This document shows, in pieces, positions 35,631 to 47,648 of a stretch of 57,986 nucleotides of DNA; the stretch's first letter is position 1, and each line of letters opens with the position of its first letter. The notes under the pieces are model-generated. The model searched no databases. It was not told where the DNA came from and worked only from the letters and a program-made list of their open reading frames with translations. The position numbers and the translations under genes are program-made. The stretch spans positions 1 through 57,986 of the forward strand of contig NZ_KB908334.1 of NCBI RefSeq assembly GCF_000382385.1, given 5' to 3'. This stretch comes from Segatella maculosa DSM 19339 = JCM 15638 (GTDB lineage Bacteria; Bacteroidota; Bacteroidia; Bacteroidales; Bacteroidaceae).

Positions 35631-35672
35631 GGGAAGGGTAGGGAGTGGGTATTAGAGGGGTTGGGACTGGGG
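35631..35672 (+). other. G-quadruplex-like motif
   Basis: GGG-AA-GGG-TA-GGG-AGT-GGG at 35631-35649 fits the four-run quadruplex pattern with loops of 2-3 nt. Three further G-runs follow to 35672. On the minus strand it lies just past the stop of the His-rich lipoprotein gene (35681), so the C-rich strand is the transcribed 3' end. Confidence 0.6.
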
Positions 35673-35680
35673 TGTTTCCG

Positions 35681-37321
35681 CTAAAACCAGAAGCCGGCGT
35701 CGCTGTGTTTACTCTCTCCGTGCAGGTTCCACCAGAATTCAAGGACGGCAGTCTTGATGTCTTTCAAGCCGAAAGCCTCCATCAACGAGCGAATGGACAC
35801 CAAATCTTTCTGCGAATAGTCCTTCTCGTCATTGCTGATTTTAGTCAGGTCGGCCTCCAAAACCTTGGATTCGAGTTCGCGTTCGTCGCTGTCCATGTAG
35901 ATATTCATCGGCACTTTGATGGTCGGCATCCATGCTTCGTCGTTCCATTGTCGGCTGGTTGGTTCGCAGAAACCGCTTGCCTTGTCGTCTATGAACTTGG
36001 AGCATCGGGCACGCATCAGGCAGATTTCAAGGTCGAAACGCTTGTGGGTGCGCAGGAACTTGAAGTAACCTTTCACGCCGATGGGATTCTTTTCGCCTGT
36101 GAATTTGGCCCCGTCGAAATGGTTGGTCTTGTTCCATGGGCTCGTATCGCAGTAGAGATAGTTGAAGAATGCGGTAGAGTTCTTGTCGGTATCTTCCTTC
36201 TTTCCGCCGTATGAAGGACGGATATTGTCGACAAGGAAGAAGTGTTGATAGTGCCGATCTTCGCCATTTTCGGCGATTTGCGAGGTGATATCGTTACCCG
36301 ATTTGTCGTAATAATGAATGACGAAAGCCGACACATAATGGTCTTGGTCACTGCCCATAAGGTTGACACATGGGGCATTTTGCGCGTCAGCAACCCACTT
36401 CCCGCCTTCCAAAGTGTAGGTCAGTTTGTAGTTCTTTCCCATATATTTGAGCTCTTTCGGCGTGGGGTTCTGATGGAAGGCACGCGGTCCGTGCAGGTGT
36501 CCGTTGTAGATTTCGATCACAGCTTTGGCCGGTTTGAAGAGCGAAGCATCGAGCCCTTCGTTGCCTTCTGCTTGACCATCAATTACAATGGGCAGCTTTA
36601 CGTTGATGTCCCACTGCCCCGTGCTGACCAATTTTGGTGCAGGATTGTAGAAAGGAGAAGGCTTTCCGTCGGCTCCGAACTTGCTTTCAGCGGCGTGAAG
36701 CAGGTCTACTGAGAGTTCAAAACGACGGCCCGGCTTCACGAATTTAATGAACCCTTGGAAGCCCATCGGGTTGGTTTCGCCGATAAAACTGCCGTTCAAC
36801 TCGTCGGCATAGCGGTAGTCATAGGGCAATTCTGCCTTGTCTGTGACACGGACGGAGCTCATCTTGCCTTCGTATTCCACCTGTTTGTACATCTGAAAGA
36901 AGTGCTGATGGATCTTATCCTGACCGAGGTTGAAGAACTGACTGTTCATCATTTCGCCCTTGTCGTTGTAGTATTCCATTTTTAAAAGGTAGACCGTGGA
37001 AGGGTTGTCCACGCTGTTCTTCACATTGAATGCCGTCGTCGGACTCGTTACGTGCCAGCCCTTGCCGGCCGTCGTCTGCCATTCTATCACCTGTGCAGGG
37101 GCAGCCGAGGCCTTGAAATCAGCCATCTTCGGCGTTGCATCAAACTTCCCGGCACCATTAAGCGTGCCTTCCTGCAACGTAAAGACGGCCCGCACGGGAT
37201 CTTCGTGCAACTTGTTGTTCTTCTCATTTTCCGGCTGTTCGGGGTTGCAACCCACGATGATGCCTATCAGGAAAACACTCATGGCAAGCAAAAAGCCATT
37301 GAAAAAATTCTTTGTTTTCAT
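35681..37321 (-). CDS. Lipoprotein with duplicated His-rich domain, probable metal binding
   Basis: 546 residues, lipobox ending at Cys25 (LIGIIVGC). I do not recognise a named family. Two halves resemble each other: SQFFNLGQDKIHQHFFQMYK and SQIAENGEDRHYQHFFLVDN; FIGETNPMGFQGFIKFVKPGRRFELSVDLLHA and FTGEKNPIGVKGYFKFLRTHKRFDLEICLMRA. Other His clusters are NGHLHGPRAFHQNP and the C-terminal WWNLHGESKHSDAGFWF. The repeated H-x-H-type patterns and the TonB receptor gene 15 bp upstream suggest a surface metal-binding or metallophore-binding lipoprotein. The function is inferred from context only. Confidence 0.75.
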   Translation of the reverse strand: MKTKNFFNGFLLAMSVFLIGIIVGCNPEQPENEKNNKLHEDPVRAVFTLQEGTLNGAGKFDATPKMADFKASAAPAQVIEWQTTAGKGWHVTSPTTAFNVKNSVDNPSTVYLLKMEYYNDKGEMMNSQFFNLGQDKIHQHFFQMYKQVEYEGKMSSVRVTDKAELPYDYRYADELNGSFIGETNPMGFQGFIKFVKPGRRFELSVDLLHAAESKFGADGKPSPFYNPAPKLVSTGQWDINVKLPIVIDGQAEGNEGLDASLFKPAKAVIEIYNGHLHGPRAFHQNPTPKELKYMGKNYKLTYTLEGGKWVADAQNAPCVNLMGSDQDHYVSAFVIHYYDKSGNDITSQIAENGEDRHYQHFFLVDNIRPSYGGKKEDTDKNSTAFFNYLYCDTSPWNKTNHFDGAKFTGEKNPIGVKGYFKFLRTHKRFDLEICLMRARCSKFIDDKASGFCEPTSRQWNDEAWMPTIKVPMNIYMDSDERELESKVLEADLTKISNDEKDYSQKDLVSIRSLMEAFGLKDIKTAVLEFWWNLHGESKHSDAGFWF

Positions 37322-37336
37322 CGTTTTATGTTTTAA

Positions 37337-39451
37337 TTAAAAGTTCCATGTAATGATACAGCGTATATCTCGCCCCATGTCATGGGCGTAATAGCGGCTG
37401 CGATTGGTGTATTCTTTGTATTCGCGGTTGAAGATGTTGTCGCCCATCAGGCTCACTTTTAACGATTGTCCCTCGCTGAAAGGCACCGAAACATCGGCTT
37501 CGAAGCCCACGAGATGGTAGGCATCAGGCGTGAAAGCAACCAAATCCGTAGCGGGATTAAAGCGCGTCTGCTTGGCCACATAGCGGTGACTGATGCTGAT
37601 TCTTGGCGACAGCGATCGGCAAAACGGCAGCGACCATGCCAAAGAGTGGGTCAGTCGGAAACTCGGAATGTAAGGAAGATAGTTATGGGTAGACTGCTCT
37701 TGTGCCCAAATCATAGCCGAAACAAGATGGTAGTCGAGCGACGGAACGGGCCGAATGTGGGCATCCAAGTCGATACCTCGGAAGAAAGCGCGCGTCTGTC
37801 TGTACTGAAACACGGGATAGGCACCCGACACCACGACGATATTCTTGCCCGTTGGCTGGTCATAAATATAGTTCCTTATCCACTGAAGATAGCCATCAAG
37901 CTGTACAGAACAGCGACTATCGGCATACTTTATCGATGTAATCCACTTGTAACTCTGCTCAGATCGGAGCGTTGAATCACCCTTAACAAACATGCCAGAG
38001 CTTAGTTCATTGCCGTTACTATAAAGCTCATAGACATGCGGAGCACGCCATGCTGCACCGAAATGTGATGTAAGTTTGAGGTGAGAATCAATGTGATAGT
38101 GACCCCCGATGCTGTAAGTGAAGTTCGTAAAGTTGCGCTTTCCGCCATATCGTGTGCCCGTCCAATCATAGCCATCGGCCTTGGTCTGCTGGCCATCGAG
38201 GCGCATTCCGCCTTCCAATCCCCAGCGGTCGGCCGTGTATTTCTGCAAAGCATAGAGCCCAAAAGCCACCTCTGTGTAATTGGGAATGATAGGCACCACA
38301 CCCGTTCCGCGCTCATTATGGTTGTCGGTGGCAAGGAGTTGAGCACCTGCTTCACTCAGCCATCGCCGGTAAGCCTTGCTCCATGTCAGTGCATTTTGCA
38401 GTGAACGGAGGTGCAGACTGACCGTCGGAATGTCCGAATGGTTCATGCGTCGAATTCGGTTTTCGCGGCGATCGTCTTGCTGAAAGGTCGATTGCCAAGA
38501 GAAATTCCCCAAGTTCGGGTGGTCATAAAAGGCTTTGAAGAAAACCGTCTGATGGCTGATTTGCTGAAAAGGATAGCCGATGTGCCGGCTGAAGGGGGTA
38601 AAATAGACGGGCCGACCAAGCCTAATGCGCTCCTCGAGCAACTGTTCATTGCCCATCTGCGCACTCTGCATGACGCCCAGTTTCTGTGCAAACAAACTGT
38701 AACCGGCCTCAAAACGCCACGCCTGATGCCTGTAACCAAGCGTCAAAGAGAGGTCGTTCTCGCGCAAACCTGTGTTGTTCAGCAGGTAATGGGCAGTGCT
38801 TCTGTCACCTCCGTTCTCTGTGTTTGCATGCAAACGCCATGCCCAATCGCCATGCCATTTGAATGAATTTTCAACGTAACCCGACGCACCTAAACGCCTT
38901 CCATTCGTGCCATAGAGAGCCGAAAGCATGCCATGTAGACCGCTATCATAGGGCAAAGGCGACTGTTGCATGAGGATAATACCGCCAAGAGCCTCTGAGC
39001 CATACTTCACAGCTTCTGCTCCTTTTACCACTTCTATATCGCTATAGCTGTTCTTATCAACCTCCGGGGCATGGTCGGCCCCCCATTGTTGTCCCGTAAG
39101 TCGCGCCCCATTGCTCACCATAAGAATGCGGTTGCCATACATTCCATGGATAACGGGCTTCGAAACTATCGTACCTGTCTGGATAGAACTCATGCCGCTG
39201 ACTCCTTCGAGCAGTGACCCAAGCGAGCGACCCATGGCACCCGTGATGGCCGTTTGGCCGATTTGACTGCCCACATGATTGGCTCCCAACACCGAACGTT
39301 GGGCGGTTACCACGACTTCATGCAGGCAAATGGAGTCGTGAACGGGCTTTTTGGGGCTCATATCTTGTGCCCCTATAGGCATACAACCGACCATATATAC
39401 GCCGAAAACGGGTATCAGCCGACGGATGCCTGACTTAAAATTGAGCATCAT
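37337..39451 (-). CDS. TonB-dependent receptor, probably for a metal ion or metal complex
   Basis: 704 residues. After a signal peptide (to about residue 29, MPIGAQ) a TonB-box region (LHEVVVTAQRS) leads straight into the plug (GRSLGSLLEGVSGMSSIQTG, GARLTGQQWGADHAPEVDKNSYSDIEVVKGAEAVKYGSEALGG). The barrel ends in Phe (RCIITWNF). It lacks the carboxypeptidase-like domain of SusC proteins and has the length of siderophore, haem or zinc receptors. It is flanked in the operon by a His/Cys membrane protein (131 bp upstream) and a His-rich lipoprotein (15 bp downstream). Zinc, copper and iron are all possible; the sequence does not decide. Confidence 0.87.
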   Translation of the reverse strand: MMLNFKSGIRRLIPVFGVYMVGCMPIGAQDMSPKKPVHDSICLHEVVVTAQRSVLGANHVGSQIGQTAITGAMGRSLGSLLEGVSGMSSIQTGTIVSKPVIHGMYGNRILMVSNGARLTGQQWGADHAPEVDKNSYSDIEVVKGAEAVKYGSEALGGIILMQQSPLPYDSGLHGMLSALYGTNGRRLGASGYVENSFKWHGDWAWRLHANTENGGDRSTAHYLLNNTGLRENDLSLTLGYRHQAWRFEAGYSLFAQKLGVMQSAQMGNEQLLEERIRLGRPVYFTPFSRHIGYPFQQISHQTVFFKAFYDHPNLGNFSWQSTFQQDDRRENRIRRMNHSDIPTVSLHLRSLQNALTWSKAYRRWLSEAGAQLLATDNHNERGTGVVPIIPNYTEVAFGLYALQKYTADRWGLEGGMRLDGQQTKADGYDWTGTRYGGKRNFTNFTYSIGGHYHIDSHLKLTSHFGAAWRAPHVYELYSNGNELSSGMFVKGDSTLRSEQSYKWITSIKYADSRCSVQLDGYLQWIRNYIYDQPTGKNIVVVSGAYPVFQYRQTRAFFRGIDLDAHIRPVPSLDYHLVSAMIWAQEQSTHNYLPYIPSFRLTHSLAWSLPFCRSLSPRISISHRYVAKQTRFNPATDLVAFTPDAYHLVGFEADVSVPFSEGQSLKVSLMGDNIFNREYKEYTNRSRYYAHDMGRDIRCIITWNF

Positions 39452-39582
39452 ATCTTGTAAATTTGAAATTCTGTTGCGCCTTTTCTACCCACAAAACGGT
39501 AGAAAAAGGCACCTATAAGCTACGGCATGACTGCGCACACTTGCGTCTGTGCACACCTATACCTTATTATATAAAAAGGGAA

Positions 39583-39903
39583 TCAGCCCACCGTAGGGGG
39601 AGAATGGCTGTTGACGGACGCAACAGTCTGATAAACGATTTGTTCGGATTTGGTAGGACGAACGACCCATTTCACCACAGTAATGGGCACAAAAACGGTG
39701 GTCTTGACCGCTGCGGCTTCGTGCATCGTGAATTCACAGACGCTACAAAGCTGTCCGACGGAGGCCTGATGACCGGCCGAAACCTTTGCCTGTCCGTGGT
39801 AACTTGTGTCATGGAAATGGACAGCTTTGAGTGCAAGCACCGATGTGAACACTGCAATCAGTGTCCAAGCATAGATACATTTTATCGTTTGTCTTGCTTT
39901 CAT
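39583..39903 (-). CDS. Small membrane protein with HxH and CxxC motifs
   Basis: 106 residues from the ATG at 39903. The N-terminal hydrophobic helix (about 8-28, CIYAWTLIAVFTSVLALKAV) is followed by HFHDTSYHG and GHQASVGQLCSVCEFTMHE. A second hydrophobic stretch (TTVFVPITVVKWVV) follows. The spacing of the His and Cys groups looks like a metal site and resembles small DUF2946-like proteins often encoded beside metal receptors. It is first in the operon with the TonB-dependent receptor and the His-rich lipoprotein. Confidence 0.72.
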   Translation of the reverse strand: MKARQTIKCIYAWTLIAVFTSVLALKAVHFHDTSYHGQAKVSAGHQASVGQLCSVCEFTMHEAAAVKTTVFVPITVVKWVVRPTKSEQIVYQTVASVNSHSPPTVG

Positions 39904-40209
39904 CTCTGTCCTTATGCCTGATATCAATAGCCTAAATCACGTTGCAATCGATATATTCGCGGTAAAATTAGGCAAAAAGATGCTATCTTTCACCATGCTT
40001 TCTAAGTTTATAAGTAGATTTAACGCGCGTTAACAGGCTGTCCAGCGGTGGTGAAATGCAGGGCCATGTTACTATCACTGAATAGCCATGTCGCCCTTTT
40101 CTTCTGTTAAAATACAATAAAACCCGCCCTTTCGTCACATATGTTACCCTTCATAGGGAGCCGTTTTCCTATCTTTGCACCCAATAATAACATCTAAAAG
40201 AAACAGATT
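39904..40209. other. Divergent intergenic region of the metal operon and yecH
   Basis: Apart from the yecH promoter element at 40170, I see nothing certain here. A weak -7-like sequence on the minus strand (CATCTTTTTGC, about 39972-39982) could serve the leftward operon. No Fur- or Zur-type palindrome stood out by eye. Confidence 0.35.
40170..40178 (+). promoter_or_regulatory. -7 element of yecH and the DUF438 gene
   Basis: TATCTTTGC, 31 bp before the yecH ATG. The -33 region lacks a TTTG. Confidence 0.55.
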
Positions 40210-40443
40210 ATGACACACGGACACGAAGTTCTCCACATGATGGAGGGACACAGTTACGCTTCAAAACAGGAGCTTGTTGATGCAATTATTGCCAAATTCG
40301 GGGCCGAAGAACGCTTCTGCACGTGCTCTGCAGAGGACCTTGACGCTGCCGAACTCGTTAATTTCTTGGCCGATCGCGATAAGTTCATGTCCACGCCTGA
40401 CGGAGGTTTCACGGTGAATTTGGGGCGCATGTGTAACCATTAA
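40210..40443 (+). CDS. yecH: YecH-family (DUF2492) small metal-binding protein
   Basis: 77 residues, the normal family length. It begins THGHEVLHMM, continues ELVDAIIAKFGAEERFCTCSAEDLDAAELVNFLADRDKF and ends GGFTVNLGRMCNH. The conserved His-x-His at the start, the Cys-x-Cys and the C-terminal CNH are likely metal ligands. It lies 19 bp before the haemerythrin/PAS gene and almost certainly shares its transcript, which suggests a joint role in iron or oxygen/nitric-oxide response. That role is inference. Confidence 0.93.
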   Translation: MTHGHEVLHMMEGHSYASKQELVDAIIAKFGAEERFCTCSAEDLDAAELVNFLADRDKFMSTPDGGFTVNLGRMCNH

Positions 40444-40462
40444 AGCTGCGAAGGAAGACCTT

Positions 40463-41932
40463 ATGGGAAAGAAACTCGATTTAAGTAGGTCGGTCTACGA
40501 CCTCACGAAGCAATATCCGGAACTCATCGACATCATGGTGGGCCTCGGATTCAGCGACATCACGAAGAAGTTCTTGCTCAACTCGGTAGGCAAACTGGTC
40601 ACGATTCCCAAGGGAGCTGCCATGCGTGGCATCGATATGACAACCATTGTGACGACCTTGATGGCCCATGGTTTCGAGTTGGAAGGCGAGGCTCCGCAGT
40701 CTGCATCGCCCGTATCGGCCCCCGAAGAGACCCATGCCGACCGCACAAATCGCCTGAAAAGCTATTTAAAACGGCTTGGCGAGGGCGAAGACTTGGAGCA
40801 GGTGCGCAAGGAATTTGCCGAGAACTTCAGTCAGGTTGAGGCTTCTGAGATTATGCAGGCCGAGCAGGAACTGATGGCAGAAGGTGTTCCTTTGGAAGAG
40901 GTGCAGCGACTTTGCGACGTTCATTCGGGTCTTTTCCATGGTGCAACAGGCGAAGAACAAACTTCCGGGAGCCATAGTGGAGCCGGACATGCGCACAATC
41001 ACGACGCTATCCACGCCATGGCCGAGGCCAACAGTGGGCGGGCGGCCGACCTGTCACGTATCGATGGGCATCCCATTCAGACCCTCATGCGCGAGAACGC
41101 GGCTATGGAAGCGTTGCTCAACGAGGCATTCGGTCTCGAAGACCGTGAGCAAGTGGCCGCATTGTTGCCGCGATTGCGCGAGATAGCCATTCATTATGCC
41201 AAGAAAGGTGACCTGCTTTATCCGCATCTAAAGGTGAAATATGACATCAGTGGCCCCTCACAAGTGATGTGGACCATCGATGATGAGATACGCAACGAGA
41301 TGGGAATTCTTGCGCGAAAGTCGGTGCATGACGAGCTATGGTGGGGCAGATTGCAGGCTGTTCTGACCCGTGCAAAGGAGATGATTTATAAGGAGAACAA
41401 CATTCTGTTGCCCATTTGCGCGGCCAACTTCACGCAGGCGGAGTGGCAACATATCTATCGCGACGGCAAGGATTATGCGGTTTGCCTCGGTGTGGAGCCG
41501 CTCGTGTGGGCCGAAGCCGAGCGTAATGAGACGCCAAATGGCCGAGAAGGCGAGATAGTTATGCCCGGTGGACACCTCACTTTGGCCCAATTGACGGCCA
41601 TGCTCAACACGATTCCGCTCGAAATAACCTTTGTTGATGCCGACAACATCAACCGTTATTTCAACGAAGGTCCCAAGGTTTTGAAACGTCCTTCAATGGC
41701 TATTGACCGCGAAGTCTTTAGTTGTCATCCGCCAAAGATAGAGCCTATGGTGCGTAGCATCATTGACGATTTGCGGTCGGGTAAGCGCGATCAGGTGCAG
41801 ATGTGGATGGAGAAGCTGGGCCGAACGATGCTCGTTAACTACATGGCTGTGCGCGATAAGGCCGGAAACTACGTGGGAACGGTCGAAGTGGTGCAGGATA
41901 TGGAGTTCGCCAAGCAGCATTTTTTAAGATAA
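40463..41932 (+). CDS. DUF1858-DUF438-PAS protein with haemerythrin-like domain
   Basis: 489 residues. Domain order: DUF1858 (about 5-65, LSRSVYDLTKQYPELIDIMVGLGF); DUF438 (about 95-175, LKSYLKRLGEGEDLEQVRKEF to LCDVHSGLFHGA); and a haemerythrin-like four-helix segment (about 200-320). The last has candidate di-iron ligands in HPIQTLMRENAAME, HYAKKGDLLYPHLKVKY and MWTIDDEIRNEM. A PAS domain (about 355-489, LAQLTAMLNTIPLEITFVDADNINRYFN to DKAGNYVGTVEVVQDM) ends the protein. Similar proteins are linked to nitrosative stress and iron-sulfur repair. It is probably a cytoplasmic sensor or di-iron protein working with YecH. Confidence 0.9.
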   Translation: MGKKLDLSRSVYDLTKQYPELIDIMVGLGFSDITKKFLLNSVGKLVTIPKGAAMRGIDMTTIVTTLMAHGFELEGEAPQSASPVSAPEETHADRTNRLKSYLKRLGEGEDLEQVRKEFAENFSQVEASEIMQAEQELMAEGVPLEEVQRLCDVHSGLFHGATGEEQTSGSHSGAGHAHNHDAIHAMAEANSGRAADLSRIDGHPIQTLMRENAAMEALLNEAFGLEDREQVAALLPRLREIAIHYAKKGDLLYPHLKVKYDISGPSQVMWTIDDEIRNEMGILARKSVHDELWWGRLQAVLTRAKEMIYKENNILLPICAANFTQAEWQHIYRDGKDYAVCLGVEPLVWAEAERNETPNGREGEIVMPGGHLTLAQLTAMLNTIPLEITFVDADNINRYFNEGPKVLKRPSMAIDREVFSCHPPKIEPMVRSIIDDLRSGKRDQVQMWMEKLGRTMLVNYMAVRDKAGNYVGTVEVVQDMEFAKQHFLR

Positions 41933-41938
41933 GTGCAT

Positions 41939-42041
41939 GGCATTCGGGCGTCCGCTCACATGGGAATGAGCGTCCGTATACACGGTTGCAGGAGCAAACG
42001 CACGTGTTTGTTGGAGCGGACGCACGAACCGTGCGTCCCTA
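41939..42041. repeat. Double-palindrome element with decayed left arm
   Basis: The right arm is intact (GGAGCGGACGCACG...CGTGCGTCCCTA, 42013-42041). The left part keeps only GGGCGTCCGCTC (about 41945) and a second GCGTCCG (41970). Confidence 0.65.
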
Positions 42042-42082
42042 CATAAGTTCGAGCGGTTCGTCATCTCGGGCGCAGTGATAAC

Positions 42083-42186
42083 CAACGACTTACACTTTGC
42101 GTTTCAATCTCACCCATTTTGCACGGTAATCTCACCCATTTCGCCGTGCAATATGGCCCATTTTACCGTGCAATATGGCTGATATG
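42083..42186 (+). repeat. 22-bp-phased modular array with leader, four cores
   Basis: The leader 42083-42105 begins CAACGACTTACACTTTGC and is identical to 54842-54864. Cores start at 42106, 42128, 42150 and 42172: AATCTCACCCATTTT, AATCTCACCCATTTC, AATATGGCCCATTTT and AATATGGCTGATATG. Linkers are GCACGGT, GCCGTGC and ACCGTGC. The third core joins two half-sites of the same kind (AATATGG and CCATTTT) into a palindrome. Confidence 0.82.
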
Positions 42187-42200
42187 AAAAACCGATATGA

Positions 42201-45488
<3,288 letters not shown>

Positions 45489-45515
45489 CTCCGAATATCC
45501 ACCTTTTAACTCATA

Positions 45516-45541
45516 AAATCCACCTCCTTGGGGGTGGATTT
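45516..45541 (+). terminator. Hairpin between the GH2 and GH51 genes
   Basis: Stem AAATCCACC/GGTGGATTT around CTCCTTGG. It lies 27 bp after the beta-galactosidase stop; a short T-run (CCTTATTTTT) follows. It may be a terminator or attenuator ahead of the GH51 promoter. Confidence 0.65.
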
Positions 45542-45544
45542 CCT

Positions 45545-45553
45545 TATTTTTGC
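45545..45553 (+). promoter_or_regulatory. -7 element of the GH51 gene
   Basis: TATTTTTGC directly after the hairpin, 34 bp before the ATG. The -33 position falls inside the hairpin stem and shows no TTTG. Confidence 0.45.
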
Positions 45554-45587
45554 AAGCATAACACCGTTTCTTTAACAACAACCTCAA

Positions 45588-47546
45588 ATGAAGACAAAGA
45601 AAATCTTGACAACTTTACTATTGACGGCACTGGCCGCAGTAGGCGTCAACGCGCAACATCAGTTTACCATCAACACGAAACCCGGGCCGATGATACAGCC
45701 CACGATGTACGGTATCTTCTTCGAAGACATCAACTTCGGGGCAGACGGCGGCCTTTATGCCGAGATGGTGGAGAACCGTTCGTTTGAGTTCCCCGACCGA
45801 CTGATGGGTTGGAACACTTTCGGCGACGTCACCGTGAGCGACTTGAAACCCGCTTTCGACCGCAACCCCCATTACGTCACGCTTGCTCCTTCAGGACACC
45901 GCGAGAAACAAACGGGACTTGAGAACCGAGGTTTCTTCGGTATGGGACTCAAAAAAGATATGTGTTACGACTTCACGGTCTACGCTCGTTTGCACACCTT
46001 GCAAGGTAAAGAGGCAAAGTTCCGCATAGAACTTGTCGACGAAGGCAACCAACCCATCTGCCGCGACACCATCACCGTGACAAACAACAAATGGCAGAAG
46101 CACACGGCAACGCTCATATCCAAGAAAACCGTTGAGAAAGGCTTGCTGCGTATCTTCCTCATGCCCGGAGAGTCGGTCGATATCGACCACGTGAGCCTGA
46201 TACCCGAAGACAATTGGCACGGCATGCGCGCCGACCTTGTGAAAGACTTGGCCGACCTGCACCCCGGCATCTTCCGTTTCCCGGGCGGTTGCATCGTCGA
46301 AGGCACCGACCTCGCCACGCGCTATCAATGGAAGAACACCGTCGGACCCGCAGAAAACCGCCCCTTGAACGAGAACCGTTGGAATTATACCTTCCCCCAT
46401 CGCCTGTTCCCCAACTACTATCAGACGCTCGGTTTAGGCTTCTACGAGTTCTTCCTCCTTGCCGAAAGAATCGGAGCCGAGCCGCTTCCGGTCTTGAGTT
46501 GCGGCCTTGCCTGCCAGTTTCAGAACGCCGATAACGATAAGAACGCACATGTTGCCGTGGACGACCTGCAGCCTTACATCGACGATGCACTCGACCTCAT
46601 CGACTTTGCCAACGGTCCCGTCACAAGCAAATGGGGCAGTCTTCGCGCCGAAATGGGGCATCCCGCTCCCTTCAACCTCAAACAAATCGGCATAGGCAAC
46701 GAGCAATGGGGACCGCTTTACCCCGAACGGCTCGAACGCTTTGTGAAACAGCTCCGCGCAAAGTATCCCGACATCAAGATATGCGGCTCGTCAGGTCCTT
46801 CGGCAAGCGGAAAAGACTTCGACTATGGCTGGGAACAGATGCGCAGGCTCAACGTCGACCTCGTAGACGAGCACTATTACATGCCGCCCGAATGGTTCTT
46901 GAACAACGCCTCCCGTTACGACGCCTACGACCGCAAGGGCCCAAAGGTCTTCGCAGGCGAATATGCCGCCCACGTTCCCCGGCTCGGCAAGCAACCCACT
47001 GTGGCCATGAACAACTTCGAGGCCGCACTTGCCGAAGCAGCATTCATGACCGGCCTCGAACGCAACGCCGATATAGTCCATCAGGCCACCTATGCGCCCC
47101 TCTTCGCCCACGTCGACGGCTGGCAATGGCGCCCCGACCTCATCTGGTTCAACAACCTCGAGAGCGTCCGCACGGTCAATTGGTACGTCCAGATGCTCTA
47201 TGCCACGAACCGAGGCACGCATATTCTGAACCTCACCGAAGGAGGAAAACCCGTCGAAGGCCATGAAAAGCTCTACGCCTCGGCCGCATACGACAAGACA
47301 ACGAAAGGCTACATCGTGAAGATAGTCAATGCAGGCGACAAGGAACAGCGCGTCGACATCACCTTTACGAACCTGAAACGTCTCGGCAAAGGCCGTCTCA
47401 CCACGCTCCACAGCAGCGACCCCCGCGCAACGAACACGCTCGACAACAAAACCCGCATCGTGCCGCAAACCACCGACATCGAGGCCTCCGGCAACGTACT
47501 CCATGCGACGATACCGGCAAAAACCTTCGCCGTCTACAGGTTCTGA
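45588..47546 (+). CDS. GH51-family alpha-L-arabinofuranosidase
   Basis: 652 residues with a signal peptide (TALAAVGVNAQ, to about residue 22). The family opening is clear (PTMYGIFFEDINFGADGGLYAEMVENRSFEF). A carbohydrate-binding-like insert (about 80-210) precedes the TIM barrel, which carries LHPGIFRFPGGCIVEGTDL, the acid/base Glu in IGIGNEQWG and the nucleophile Glu in DLVDEHYYMPPEWF. The C-terminal beta domain ends HATIPAKTFAVYRF. It removes terminal arabinofuranose from arabinoxylan, arabinan or arabinogalactan. Together with the GH2 and GH43 genes it suggests use of hemicellulose or pectin side chains. Confidence 0.95.
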   Translation: MKTKKILTTLLLTALAAVGVNAQHQFTINTKPGPMIQPTMYGIFFEDINFGADGGLYAEMVENRSFEFPDRLMGWNTFGDVTVSDLKPAFDRNPHYVTLAPSGHREKQTGLENRGFFGMGLKKDMCYDFTVYARLHTLQGKEAKFRIELVDEGNQPICRDTITVTNNKWQKHTATLISKKTVEKGLLRIFLMPGESVDIDHVSLIPEDNWHGMRADLVKDLADLHPGIFRFPGGCIVEGTDLATRYQWKNTVGPAENRPLNENRWNYTFPHRLFPNYYQTLGLGFYEFFLLAERIGAEPLPVLSCGLACQFQNADNDKNAHVAVDDLQPYIDDALDLIDFANGPVTSKWGSLRAEMGHPAPFNLKQIGIGNEQWGPLYPERLERFVKQLRAKYPDIKICGSSGPSASGKDFDYGWEQMRRLNVDLVDEHYYMPPEWFLNNASRYDAYDRKGPKVFAGEYAAHVPRLGKQPTVAMNNFEAALAEAAFMTGLERNADIVHQATYAPLFAHVDGWQWRPDLIWFNNLESVRTVNWYVQMLYATNRGTHILNLTEGGKPVEGHEKLYASAAYDKTTKGYIVKIVNAGDKEQRVDITFTNLKRLGKGRLTTLHSSDPRATNTLDNKTRIVPQTTDIEASGNVLHATIPAKTFAVYRF

Positions 47547-47580
47547 AACCGCCCTCCGACAGCATTCCGCCAAACACAAA

Positions 47581-47624
47581 CTGCCCATCTCCCGACGCTC
47601 GTCCGGTTGATGGGCAGCTTTTTT
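47581..47624 (+). terminator. Terminator between the convergent GH51 and HU-like genes
   Basis: CTGCCCATC (47581-47589) pairs with GATGGGCAG (47609-47617), followed by CTTTTTT on the plus strand. It lies 35 bp past the GH51 stop. Confidence 0.82.
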
Positions 47625-47648
47625 CCGCCTTGCGCAGCGCACGGAAGC

